A DNA stretch of 64,000 nt from Thermococcus sp. SY098. Lineage in GTDB: Archaea > Methanobacteriota_B > Thermococci > Thermococcales > Thermococcaceae. Both the position numbers and the translations under genes were made by a program. The number at the start of each line of letters is the position of its first letter. Position 1 is the first letter of the stretch. The notes under the pieces are model-generated. The model saw only the letters and a program-made list of their open reading frames with translations. It made no database searches and was not told where the DNA came from. The stretch spans positions 1,826,760-1,890,759 of the forward strand of contig NZ_CP141821.1 of NCBI RefSeq assembly GCF_035621495.1. The letters are read 5' to 3'. Below are positions 46,320 through 53,821 of this stretch, piece by piece.

Positions 46320-47093
46320 ATGGTGACATACGTGAATGAAGTGTTGCCTCCCGATATTCAAAAAGGGGAAGGGAAAAGCGTTGATGATTATCTTTCAGAG
46401 GGGTTTGATTTAATCATTTCAAATCCTAAAATTCTATTCCCGTTTGTAATACCTCTGATAGTTAATGTCCTCTATGGAGTTTATCTCCTTGGGCATTTCT
46501 TTAGAGGATTGCATTTCACTTCAATACAGCTTTTTAAAGTCTCTATTCCGAATTGGGGACATTTTTTGATGATATCAATATTGGCTGTCATAATAATTGT
46601 GGTTTTTATGCTGTGGGGAATTGAAAGCATTGCTTATTTTGTAGTAAAAGAGCAAAATATATCTAAAGCAATTAGCTTTGGAGTAAAACGGCTGCCAGTA
46701 GCTTTTGTTAACTACACAATTCTCTTGTTAATTATCTCTGCTTTCTTTGTTCCTCTTGTCGTCGTCCACTCTCTGTGGCTTATCCTCCCCTACAGCTTTT
46801 TAATTGCCATTTTAGTTTCTCCTCTGATTTTTCTTTTGTCACCGGTGATAATCGAGAAAACTTTTGGGATAGTTGATACCTTTGTACTCTATAAATGTAC
46901 CTTCAGAAAGAGTCTGATTCTTGGGCTTCTTTACTCCCTTGTCTCATCTGCAGTTAGCTCTTTAATCCCAATAGTTGGAGGAGCGTTGAATGTTTTGCTC
47001 GTCATACCTGGGTTTGTTGCAACATATTCTCTTCTCTATAGAGATTACAGAGAGAAGGGAAGTAGGGTATCAGGATTTATTTCTTCTCTTTGA
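46320..47093 (+). CDS. multi-pass membrane protein, unknown function
   Basis: 257 residues with about six hydrophobic segments after a 35-residue cytoplasmic N terminus (DDYLSEGFDLIISNPKILFPFVIP). Resembles archaeal integral membrane families with a DLIxxNPxIL N-terminal pattern (DUF7847/DUF4013-like); function unknown. Start at ATG 46320 is uncertain, since ATG 46335 is also in frame. Overlaps the convergent dCTP deaminase by 24 bases. Confidence 0.7.
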   Translation: MVTYVNEVLPPDIQKGEGKSVDDYLSEGFDLIISNPKILFPFVIPLIVNVLYGVYLLGHFFRGLHFTSIQLFKVSIPNWGHFLMISILAVIIIVVFMLWGIESIAYFVVKEQNISKAISFGVKRLPVAFVNYTILLLIISAFFVPLVVVHSLWLILPYSFLIAILVSPLIFLLSPVIIEKTFGIVDTFVLYKCTFRKSLILGLLYSLVSSAVSSLIPIVGGALNVLLVIPGFVATYSLLYRDYREKGSRVSGFISSL

Positions 47094-47543
47094 TAAAGCC
47101 AAATGCTGACTCCCTTGATAATTTCCTCTATATGGCTTTGATGTTGGTTCTTCTAAGCGATGGAATACTATTTGGACAAATCTCTCGCCGTATTCAAGTT
47201 CGATTTCCTCGTTTGAGCCGTTAAAAATCCCCAGAGTCAAATTGCCATCCCAGCCCGGATCCACCCACGCAAAGCTTCCAATGAGTCCTTCCCGTGCTAA
47301 TGAGCTTCTTAGTCTCATCTCACCCATAACATCATCTGGTAGCTTAATCCTCTCCAAGGTCAGAATTAAGGCATATCCTTTAGGTGGAATAACGACTTTC
47401 CCATCTTCTTTGACATTAATGAACTTTCCATTAACCATAGCTTCATTACCGACTCTTAAGTCATACCCTGCAGGCTGAAGGGATTTTTCACTGAATGGCT
47501 CAATTAAAATTTCCTTCACAATTTTATGGTCTGGCAGTATCAT
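47070..47543 (-). CDS. dcd: dCTP deaminase (possibly bifunctional dUTPase)
   Basis: 157-residue trimeric dUTPase-fold enzyme making dUTP from dCTP for thymidylate synthesis; some archaeal members also cut dUTP. Motifs: LQPAGYDLRVG, MGEMRLRSSLAREGLIGSFAWVDPGWDGNLTLGIFN and ERFVQIVFHRLE. Start ATG 47543. Thymidylate kinase is elsewhere in the window at 53701. Confidence 0.93.
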   Translation of the reverse strand: MILPDHKIVKEILIEPFSEKSLQPAGYDLRVGNEAMVNGKFINVKEDGKVVIPPKGYALILTLERIKLPDDVMGEMRLRSSLAREGLIGSFAWVDPGWDGNLTLGIFNGSNEEIELEYGERFVQIVFHRLEEPTSKPYRGNYQGSQHLALSKRRNKS

Positions 47544-47590
47544 TTAATCACCGTAAGCTTTATGTAAAGCGCAAATTAAAATCTTTCTGA

Positions 47591-47666
<76 letters not shown>

Positions 47667-48280
47667 ACAAGCTTTCTGATGAAAAATTTGATCAAAATTC
47701 TTTGTCCTATTTTAATTGCTGTTCTTTTAGGTATTTAGGTATTCCACTTAATTGGCAGTTCTTCAAAGGGCCATTCGAAAAGTGTCCTAAAGAATTTATA
47801 AGTTTCAACTAAACTTTGGGAAAGTTTAAAACTGCATCTCCGTGTTCCTCCCGGCTCTCCTCAACTATTGAGGATAATGCTTTCTTAACGTCTTCTACTT
47901 CCTCCATCCCATAAGCCACAGTTATGTCTTAGCCTCTGAAATCTACTAATTCTGAGTAGTTAGTTTTTCTTAAAAAGCATACTTGTGTCTTTGTTGCTTA
48001 ATGTTGCTGTCAAGTGTTGGTAGGTGACCCTCTCTCTCATGATGAAATCTGCTTTTATGTCTTTTCTCGAACAATGAGAGTTGTAGGATTTATACCTCCA
48101 TGTATCCCTATATTTGAATAGAAGGCACTACCCAGGTGGTGCCTTATATTTCGCTGATTGTCTATATATCGGGGTATATCAAATCCAGCATATCTAAAAA
48201 TTTTCAGTTGGGGATTTACATGTGATATATTAACGTACAGCTGATTAAAAGCCATGAGATTGCTCTATTTACCGAAAGGT
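47667..48280. other. decayed region between tRNA-Arg and histone
   Basis: About 610 bases with no intact gene. The left part holds a broken minus-strand coding remnant (listed separately). At 48122-48145 AAGGCACTAC and GTGGTGCCTT form an imperfect inverted repeat (nine of ten bases pair) that could be a hairpin or an old element end. The rest is AT-rich; a 66-codon minus-strand frame at 48055-48255 is not convincing. Confidence 0.45.
47735..47919 (-). pseudogene. remnant of an unknown small protein gene
   Basis: Minus strand. One frame reads VAYGMEEVEDVKKALSSIV, then EESREEHGDAVLNFPKV and a stop; a one-base shift continues as QSLVETYKFFRTLFEWPFEE...KWNT to a stop at 47735-47737. Both halves look like real protein. 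A stop codon (TAA, 47931-47929) lies just upstream in frame with no convincing start, so the 5' end seems lost. Family not recognised. Confidence 0.4.
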
Positions 48281-48290
48281 TTATATATCT
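48276..48290 (+). promoter_or_regulatory. strong BRE/TATA of histone gene
   Basis: CGAAAGG followed by TTTATATATC: a purine-rich TFB element directly before a strong TATA (48280-48287). Predicted start near 48308, then AGGAGGTG before ATG 48338. A strong promoter fits an abundant protein. Confidence 0.65.
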
Positions 48291-48337
48291 TTAAACGCAG
48301 AAAGAATATTGAAGAACCCTTTAAGGAGGTGTTGTGA

Positions 48338-48541
48338 ATGGCTGAGTTGCCAATTGCCCCAATTGACAGACTTATTAGGAAGGCTGGTGCTGAGAGAGTC
48401 AGCGAAGAAGCAGCCAAGGTTCTTGCCGAGTACCTTGAGGAGTACGCAATTGAGCTTTCAAAGAAGGCTGTTGAGTTTGCCAGACACGCTGGCAGAAAGA
48501 CAGTCAAGGCCGAGGACATCAAGCTCGCCATTAAGGCTTGA
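48338..48541 (+). CDS. archaeal histone
   Basis: 67-residue histone-fold protein that wraps DNA as dimers and longer multimers (chromatin). Sequence pattern [23 protein letters not shown]...[32 protein letters not shown] is the complete HMf/HPhA-type fold with no tails. AAGGAGGTG precedes ATG 48338. Single gene with a strong promoter. Confidence 0.97.
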   Translation: MAELPIAPIDRLIRKAGAERVSEEAAKVLAEYLEEYAIELSKKAVEFARHAGRKTVKAEDIKLAIKA

Positions 48542-48620
48542 GGATATTGCTCTTTGCTTCTTAGCTTTTCTATTTTGATTTTTGGGCAATTTTTAAAAAT
48601 CTGTTCTGAAAGTTTTTATC

Positions 48621-49895
48621 ATGCATGAAATAGCAATCCGCATGACAAAAAGGAATCATAATGCCTTTGTCCACCTCCTTGGGGCATTAGAGAGCCAGGG
48701 ATTTGACATTGGTGAGCTTTTAATAACCAAGGACTTCAACGAAATCCTCAAAGCGAAGCCCAAAGTTGTTCTGTATTCTTTCTTCACTGAGGAAATTTGG
48801 GAAGTTGAGAAGGAAGTTAAAATCCTGAAGGAAAAATTTAGCCCTCTCTTAATTGCCGGTGGTTATCATGCTACCGCAATGCCAAAGCACACTTTGAATG
48901 TTTTAGGCTTTGATATTGCTGTAATTGGAGAAGGAGAAGAAGTTATCTATCAGCTTCTGACAACTCTAAAACAAACCAAATTTAAAATCACAAAGGAGCT
49001 ATTGTCCATTCGCGGTCTGGCATTCTATTTGGATGGAGAATTCGTATTCACAGGATTTGCTAAAGTTGATGATTTTGCTAAGTTTCCTCCCTTTGCGGAA
49101 AGCTCTTTTTTAATAGCACCTATTGAGATAAGCAGGGGCTGTCCCTTTGGGTGCTACTACTGCCAGACACCTTACATTAAGGGATTTAGGATGAGACATA
49201 GGCCAATAGACCAGATTGTGAAGTATTCAAAAAGAATGAGGGATATGCGTTACATCACTCCAAACGCCTTTGCTTACGGAAGTCCAGGAGCAGTTTTAAA
49301 ACTTGATAAACTTGAAGCCCTTCTAAAAGCTCTGCAACCGTTAAGAAAAGAAGGACGGCGTTTGTTTTATGGAACGTTTCCGAGTGAAGTGAGACCAGAA
49401 TTTGTGAAGCCCGAGACTCTTGAGCTTCTCATAAAGTATGCGGACAACAGAAGATTAGCTATTGGGGCGCAGAGTGGAGATGATGCCATGCTTAAGGCTA
49501 TGCACCGCTTGCATACAGTTCGTCATGTGATGGAAGCTGTTGAGTATATGATTGAATACGGGATTGAGCCGGTTGTTGATTTCATTGTCGGCTTGCCTAA
49601 TGAAAGTGAAGAAAGCCAGAGAAAGAGCATTGAGCTGATGAAGTGGATTATGCGTAAGGGCGGAAAGGTTAGAGCCCACTACTTCATGCCCCTACCAGGA
49701 ACTCCTTGGGCGAGGTGTAAACCTTCACCATTAAGTGAGGAGATGAAAAAATTTTTGGGCAGGATGGCCGCTAAAGGTTACATTGAAGGAGCATGGGGCA
49801 TTCAGATTCAGCTTTCCAAAAAATTGCAGAGGTTGATTGAGGAATTTTATGAAGAGCCTATGAGCTACGTTGGGAAAGTTAAGGGGGTTTGCTGA
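48621..49895 (+). CDS. B12-binding domain radical SAM protein (TIGR04013-like)
   Basis: 424 residues. An N-terminal Rossmann-type cobalamin-binding-like domain (about 1-125, AGGYHATAMPKHTL and IGEGEEVIYQLL) precedes a radical SAM domain with ISRGCPFGCYYCQTP near residue 175 (CxxxCxxC cluster), then GAQSGDDAMLKAMHR and DFIVGLPNE. Resembles the archaeal TIGR04013 group; the reaction is unknown, though such enzymes commonly methylate or add methylthio groups. Start ATG 48621 without a clear ribosome binding site. Confidence 0.85.
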   Translation: MHEIAIRMTKRNHNAFVHLLGALESQGFDIGELLITKDFNEILKAKPKVVLYSFFTEEIWEVEKEVKILKEKFSPLLIAGGYHATAMPKHTLNVLGFDIAVIGEGEEVIYQLLTTLKQTKFKITKELLSIRGLAFYLDGEFVFTGFAKVDDFAKFPPFAESSFLIAPIEISRGCPFGCYYCQTPYIKGFRMRHRPIDQIVKYSKRMRDMRYITPNAFAYGSPGAVLKLDKLEALLKALQPLRKEGRRLFYGTFPSEVRPEFVKPETLELLIKYADNRRLAIGAQSGDDAMLKAMHRLHTVRHVMEAVEYMIEYGIEPVVDFIVGLPNESEESQRKSIELMKWIMRKGGKVRAHYFMPLPGTPWARCKPSPLSEEMKKFLGRMAAKGYIEGAWGIQIQLSKKLQRLIEEFYEEPMSYVGKVKGVC

Positions 49896-49972
49896 TTACT
49901 TCTTTTGGTTGTTTTAGTTTAATACTTGTTTCTTTTTGAAATTTTGTAAAGTTTTAAACTTTTGGTTCACGA

Positions 49973-50007
49973 AATTTTTATATTTCTTAGTTGCAAATTT
50001 TTATATG
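49973..50007 (+). promoter_or_regulatory. duplicated TATA element before the halocin-C8-like gene
   Basis: AAATTTTTATAT occurs twice, at 49973-49984 and 49996-50007. The first has the spacing needed for a start about 25 bases downstream and leaves room for the G-rich Shine-Dalgarno at 50017-50025. Confidence 0.5.
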
Positions 50008-50028
50008 ATAACCCGTTGGGGGGGGCGA

Positions 50029-50727
50029 ATGAGGAGGAGAGCATTGTTGGGCATTTTTGTGATATTGTTGGTGGTTGGAGCATATGGAGTATATGTGGTT
50101 AGTTATCCACAGTACCCAAAAATTAATAAGTGTGTCAACCCTTTTAGGGAAGTTAAACCAATACACCAAACTCAAGAAAATTGGTCAAAAATTCATTTTA
50201 TATTTGCAGTTTTAACAAATAGGGACTTATTGAAACTTGCTAAGCCGTGGAATATAGACTATAATCTGACTTGGGTTTCAAAATTTAAGCTTCAATATGG
50301 TAAAGAACAAGTCTCAATGACAGCGATAGCAATCGTGTTGAAAAATCACAAACGTGCAGTAGTAATGTACAAATTTTCTAAGCCAGTAGATGGAGTTTAT
50401 ACGTTGACTAAAGTGTTGTCGTTCTCAAACAATACTGCACACGTAACCTCCATGATAATAAATGGCTACGAGATACAAACTAGCTCATGTGTCAATGAGT
50501 GTGGCAGTTGTAATATTTTAGAACATTGTGAGTCTTATTGTTGCGAACCATGTGCAAATACTCAGTGTATGGCATATTGTGCTGCTCCAGGATGCTACTT
50601 AGCCTGTGGATGGCTGCCATATCCAATAGCACTTCCATGTTGGATGGCGTGTGCAGGCTTTTGCTGTGAATATGTCTGCTGTGGACAGGAGGGTGGAAAA
50701 TGCGTGCCAAATTACATTGGGCCTTAA
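50029..50727 (+). CDS. halocin-C8-like precursor: membrane-anchored protein with 18-Cys C terminus
   Basis: 232 residues. Basic start MRRR, one hydrophobic segment (about 6-24), then a polar domain of about 125 residues with a single cysteine (Cys35), then a 72-residue tail (154-225) holding 18 cysteines, several in CC pairs, mixed with a hydrophobic stretch (AAPGCYLACGWLPYPIALPCW). This layout, anchor or signal, longer N-terminal domain and a compact Cys-rich hydrophobic C-terminal peptide, matches the halocin C8 precursor, in which the tail is the released antimicrobial peptide and the N-terminal part gives immunity. Here the tail has more cysteines than halocin C8 (ten). Start ATG 50029 behind a run of G. 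Function is inferred. Confidence 0.7.
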   Translation: MRRRALLGIFVILLVVGAYGVYVVSYPQYPKINKCVNPFREVKPIHQTQENWSKIHFIFAVLTNRDLLKLAKPWNIDYNLTWVSKFKLQYGKEQVSMTAIAIVLKNHKRAVVMYKFSKPVDGVYTLTKVLSFSNNTAHVTSMIINGYEIQTSSCVNECGSCNILEHCESYCCEPCANTQCMAYCAAPGCYLACGWLPYPIALPCWMACAGFCCEYVCCGQEGGKCVPNYIGP

Positions 50728-50933
50728 CGTACCTCTCTAATATTTTTGATCCATTTCCGAGGAGCTTCATGAAAAGGTTCGTATGTTACCTAGGGGCTTC
50801 ATCTGTTGTATATTTCTACGGTTATTCATCAACTGCTCTCTTAATTCTGGGAGAGCTTATTGCAATAGACCTCCTAATAACTGCAACTATCTTTCTATAC
50901 AAACGGCATTACAGAACTAGCCCTAAAGCCTAA
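50700..50933 (+). CDS. small membrane protein overlapping the halocin-C8-like gene
   Basis: 77 residues starting at ATG 50700 after GGAGGGTGG, overlapping the end of the previous gene by 28 bases in another frame, so translation is coupled. Contains a basic N-terminal part, FMKRFVCYLGASSVVYFYGY, and one or two hydrophobic helices (TALLILGELIAIDLLITATIFLY). It faintly resembles DUF2061 membrane proteins. An immunity or export role is suggested only by position. Confidence 0.6.
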   Translation: MRAKLHWALTYLSNIFDPFPRSFMKRFVCYLGASSVVYFYGYSSTALLILGELIAIDLLITATIFLYKRHYRTSPKA

Positions 50934-51129
50934 TAATTTTTTTGTAGGTATCTTTGCGCATTTTGTCTGAGGAAGGGTACTTAATGTGAGAATGGTTCTC
51001 AAGGAACTGGTATAGTTAGAAAATTTAAGCCTTGGAGAAGCTGGGATACTGGCACTTTGAAACTTATGACATTACTCCACAGCAATAAGATTTATAACCT
51101 CATAAACTTCTCATCAACACGACGGCAAA
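50934..51129. other. intergenic stretch before Toprim gene
   Basis: No gene recognised. Contains a short hairpin GAGAA-TGG-TTCTC (about 50987-50999) and, near 51092-51102, AGATTTATAAC, a plausible TATA for the Toprim/DnaG genes. Confidence 0.4.
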
Positions 51130-51507
51130 ATGTATGCCGAAAACTATAAAAGATTTGAACTGCTGATAGATAAATTGCGAGAGTTTGATGGTGCTATCAT
51201 CGTGGAAGGTTTGCGAGACGAGGTGGCTTTAAGGAAATTGGGGGTCAGAGCGGAGATAATAAGGCTCTCACGCTTACCGCTCTCAGAAGTGGCTTTAATT
51301 GCTTCACAGTATCATGAGGTCATGATATTAACTGATTTGGACAGAAAAGGTGAAGAGCTGGCGAAAAAGCTGACTCAATATTTGGAAGGCTATAAATGCA
51401 GAGTAGATACAGAGACAAGAAAAGAGCTCAAAATGATTGCAAAAAAGGACATTAAGGGCATTGAGGACTTGTATGGACTCTACACTAAAGTCACTCTCCG
51501 TTTCTGA
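51130..51507 (+). CDS. small Toprim domain protein
   Basis: 125 residues: a stand-alone Toprim fold with the acidic motif IIVEGLRDEVALRKLG near residue 23 (Glu) and MILTDLDRKGEEL near 65 (DxD), the metal-binding pattern shared by primases, topoisomerases, OLD nucleases and RNase M5. Similar archaeal proteins are predicted RNA- or DNA-processing enzymes; exact reaction unknown. Positioned directly before dnaG, itself a Toprim protein. Confidence 0.85.
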   Translation: MYAENYKRFELLIDKLREFDGAIIVEGLRDEVALRKLGVRAEIIRLSRLPLSEVALIASQYHEVMILTDLDRKGEELAKKLTQYLEGYKCRVDTETRKELKMIAKKDIKGIEDLYGLYTKVTLRF

Positions 51508-51529
51508 CCCCCTTAAGGAGGGGATTTCC

Positions 51530-52909
51530 TTGAAAAGAAAAAGGACAGTGCTCCAACATATTTTGTCGGAAAAGCAAAAGTTTGAAAAAAGAAAGGTAGG
51601 TGGGAACATGTCAGCAAAGGACGATTTTGGAACAACTAAATATGTGATCTATGCTGAATTTGAGGCGAATGGAGTTGTTGAAAGACCTGACGTTGTTGGG
51701 GCTATTTTTGGTCAAACTGAGGGGCTACTTGGAGACGATTTGGATTTAAGAGAGCTCCAAAAGACTGGTAGAATTGGAAGGATAAAAGTTGAAGTTCATA
51801 CAAAGGCTGGAAAAACATACGGAACAATTACAGTGCCATCAAGTCTTGATAGGGTTGAGACAGCTATCTTAGCAGCTGCACTGGAAACAATAGATAGGGT
51901 TGGGCCATGTGAGGCAAGGATTAAAGTGATAAAAATCGAAGATGTTAGGGCAACAAAGAGGAAATACATCATTGAGAGAGCTAAAGAGATACTTGAGACA
52001 CTTATGGAGGAGGAAATTCCGGAGAGCCAAGAGCTCACTGAAGAAGTCAAAAAGGCAGTCAGGGCAAAGGAGCTCATTGAATATGGTCCCGAAAAATTAC
52101 CAGCTGGGCCTCATGTGCCGTTTTCAGACTCAATTATCGTCGTTGAGGGAAGAGCTGATGTGCTCAACCTCCTCAAGCACGGAATAAAGAATGCCATTGC
52201 CGTTGAGGGAACTTCAGTTCCAGAGACAATTATCAGACTGAGCAAGGAAAGAATTGTAACGGCATTTACGGATGGAGACAGAGGTGGAGAGCTTATCCTT
52301 AAGGAGTTGCTGCAAGTTGCCGATATTGATTATGTGGCAAGAGCGCCAGAAGGAAAGGAAGTTGAGGAGCTTACAAAGAAAGAGATAATAAAAGCTTTGA
52401 GGAGCAAAGTACCAGCAGAACAGGTTATAAATGAGCTGTTCTACAAAGGCAAAAGCTTCTATGATTTAATCAAGGAAAAAGAGAGAGAAAAGTCTGAAGA
52501 AACAAGAAGGGAGGAAGTTAGAGTAGAGAAGCCCCCTGTTGCAGTTAAAGAGGAAGGAAAAGAAGCGAGAGTCGAACAAAAGAGGGAAGAGAAATTTATA
52601 AAGCCGATTCAGGTTCCAAAAGCAGCAGAACTTGAGAAATTCAAGGAATTCGTCGAAAAAGTGAGAAACAATTCAATGGCTATCTTGCTGGATGAGGATA
52701 GGAACGTCATTGCGGAAATACCGGTTAGAGATCTACTTAGCTCTTTAAATGACAAAGAGGGAATACATGCAATAATATTCAACGGCATAATAACGCAGAG
52801 GTTAATTGACATTGTAAGTGAAAAGGGAGTCAAATACTTAATTGGGGCAAGGAAGGCAAATGTAGTTAGAAGACCAGTTGATTTGAAGATCATTACTTTT
52901 GCTGAGTAA
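51530..52909 (+). CDS. dnaG: DNA primase DnaG, archaeal
   Basis: Archaeal DnaG, Toprim protein found both with primase activity and as a component of the archaeal exosome. Core: TTKYVIYAEFEANGVVERPDVVGAIFGQTEGLLGDDLDLRELQKTGRIGRI (in pieces), VEGRADVLNLLKHG and VTAFTDGDRGGELILKELL (Toprim acidic residues). A Lys/Glu-rich linker and a conserved C-terminal domain follow. Start uncertain: TTG 51530 has a strong AAGGAGGGG site (51514-51522) and gives 459 residues; ATG 51608 gives 433. Confidence 0.93.
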   Translation: MKRKRTVLQHILSEKQKFEKRKVGGNMSAKDDFGTTKYVIYAEFEANGVVERPDVVGAIFGQTEGLLGDDLDLRELQKTGRIGRIKVEVHTKAGKTYGTITVPSSLDRVETAILAAALETIDRVGPCEARIKVIKIEDVRATKRKYIIERAKEILETLMEEEIPESQELTEEVKKAVRAKELIEYGPEKLPAGPHVPFSDSIIVVEGRADVLNLLKHGIKNAIAVEGTSVPETIIRLSKERIVTAFTDGDRGGELILKELLQVADIDYVARAPEGKEVEELTKKEIIKALRSKVPAEQVINELFYKGKSFYDLIKEKEREKSEETRREEVRVEKPPVAVKEEGKEARVEQKREEKFIKPIQVPKAAELEKFKEFVEKVRNNSMAILLDEDRNVIAEIPVRDLLSSLNDKEGIHAIIFNGIITQRLIDIVSEKGVKYLIGARKANVVRRPVDLKIITFAE

Positions 52910-52925
52910 TTTCTCTTTTAATTTT

Positions 52926-52984
52926 GGCCTCAGCTAACCCTCTTTTCTTCATCAATTCAGAGTGGCTAACGATCATCATTGGCT
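52926..52984 (-). ncRNA. C/D box sRNA, candidate B
   Basis: Read on the minus strand: box C ATGATGA (52979-52973), 12-base guide (52972-52961), box D' CTGA (52960-52957), one base, box C' TTGATGA (52955-52949), 15-base guide (52948-52934), box D CTGA (52933-52930), with GCC before box C and GGCC after box D able to close a short terminal stem. It is transcribed away from a shared AT-rich promoter region (52986-53017) toward the dnaG end. Confidence 0.8.
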
Positions 52985-53016
52985 AAGAGTTTTTAAAGAA
53001 AAGAGAATTAAAAGCT

Positions 53017-53074
53017 TTGGGATGATGTGCGTTTACCGGTCTGAGCTGTGATGATATCGGCACTGTCTGACCTA
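53017..53074 (+). ncRNA. C/D box sRNA, candidate C
   Basis: Box C ATGATGT (53022-53028, last base variant), 12-base guide 53029-53040, box D' CTGA (53041-53044), spacer GCT, box C' GTGATGA (53048-53054), 12-base guide 53055-53066 and box D CTGA (53067-53070), with GG before and CC after. The two 12-base guides with a three-base D'-C' spacer are the ideal archaeal layout. TTTTTAAAG (52990-52998) is a good TATA for it. Its end touches the thymidylate kinase stop on the other strand. Confidence 0.85.
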
Positions 53075-53701
53075 TTCTTTTTTGTCTAAAATTTCATGTT
53101 CAACTAACGCAACTATATCATTGTGTATGTCCTCAATTGATGCAAGAGCATTTACAATTTTCATTTCTGGGAACATTTCAACGAGTTTAAGGTAGTTCTC
53201 CCTGACCCTTTTTTGTAGCTCTGCTATTCTATCAAACTCAGATTTTAGCTGTCTTCCATTTATCCTTTTCATACTCTCTTTAACAGGTAAGTCAAGGAGG
53301 ATCACCAAGTCTGGTCTGATTGCAAATTTGTTCAGATTTATAAGCCATTCCAAATCCAAACCGCGGGCCCACTGATAAGCAAGGGAGGAATAGAAATATC
53401 TATCTGAGATCACGACTTTTCCAGCCTTAAGGGAGGGTTCTATTAATTTCTTCACATGCTCAGCCCTGTCAGCAGCGAATAAGAGTGCCTCTGCTTCATG
53501 GCTTATCTTTGCTCCATCTATAATACCCTCCCTGCCCCCTGTCAGAACGAGTTTTCGTATCAGTTTTCCAAATGCCGTATCTGTTGGCTCTTTTGTTAAT
53601 ACCACCTCATATCCTCTCTTTTCAAACCATTTTGTCAGTAATTTTGCTTGTGTTGACTTACCTGCGCCATCAATGCCTTCTATCACGATGAAAATACCCA
53701 C
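53072..53701 (-). CDS. tmk: thymidylate kinase
   Basis: dTMP to dTDP, 209 residues, cytoplasmic. P-loop [15 protein letters not shown] near residue 7, TKEPTDT (substrate DRx/EP region), [13 protein letters not shown] and [15 protein letters not shown]. Start GTG 53701 is six bases after GGAGGTG; upstream ATG codons at 53722 and 53716 lie before or inside that site. Works with dCTP deaminase (47070) in dTTP supply. Confidence 0.94.
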   Translation of the reverse strand: MGIFIVIEGIDGAGKSTQAKLLTKWFEKRGYEVVLTKEPTDTAFGKLIRKLVLTGGREGIIDGAKISHEAEALLFAADRAEHVKKLIEPSLKAGKVVISDRYFYSSLAYQWARGLDLEWLINLNKFAIRPDLVILLDLPVKESMKRINGRQLKSEFDRIAELQKRVRENYLKLVEMFPEMKIVNALASIEDIHNDIVALVEHEILDKKE

Positions 53702-53770
53702 AGCTGACACCTCCATGATCAAAACAACTGCGCGTGCTTAAATCTTAAAGTGAGTGTCCAGTTTTTAATT

Positions 53771-53796
53771 CTTTTTGCTAAGACTTTTTGCTAAGA
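53771..53796. repeat. two tandem 13-bp repeats
   Basis: CTTTTTGCTAAGA occurs twice head to tail (53771-53783 and 53784-53796) between tmk and the next gene. Possibly replication slippage or paired protein sites. Confidence 0.7.
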
Positions 53797-53821
53797 TAAG
53801 AAATTAAAGAGAACCAAGATA

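Noticed and set aside
48055-48255. 66-codon minus-strand frame upstream of the histone gene
   Set aside because: No Shine-Dalgarno or TATA at the right distance, odd composition, no recognisable motif; possibly remnant coding DNA at best.
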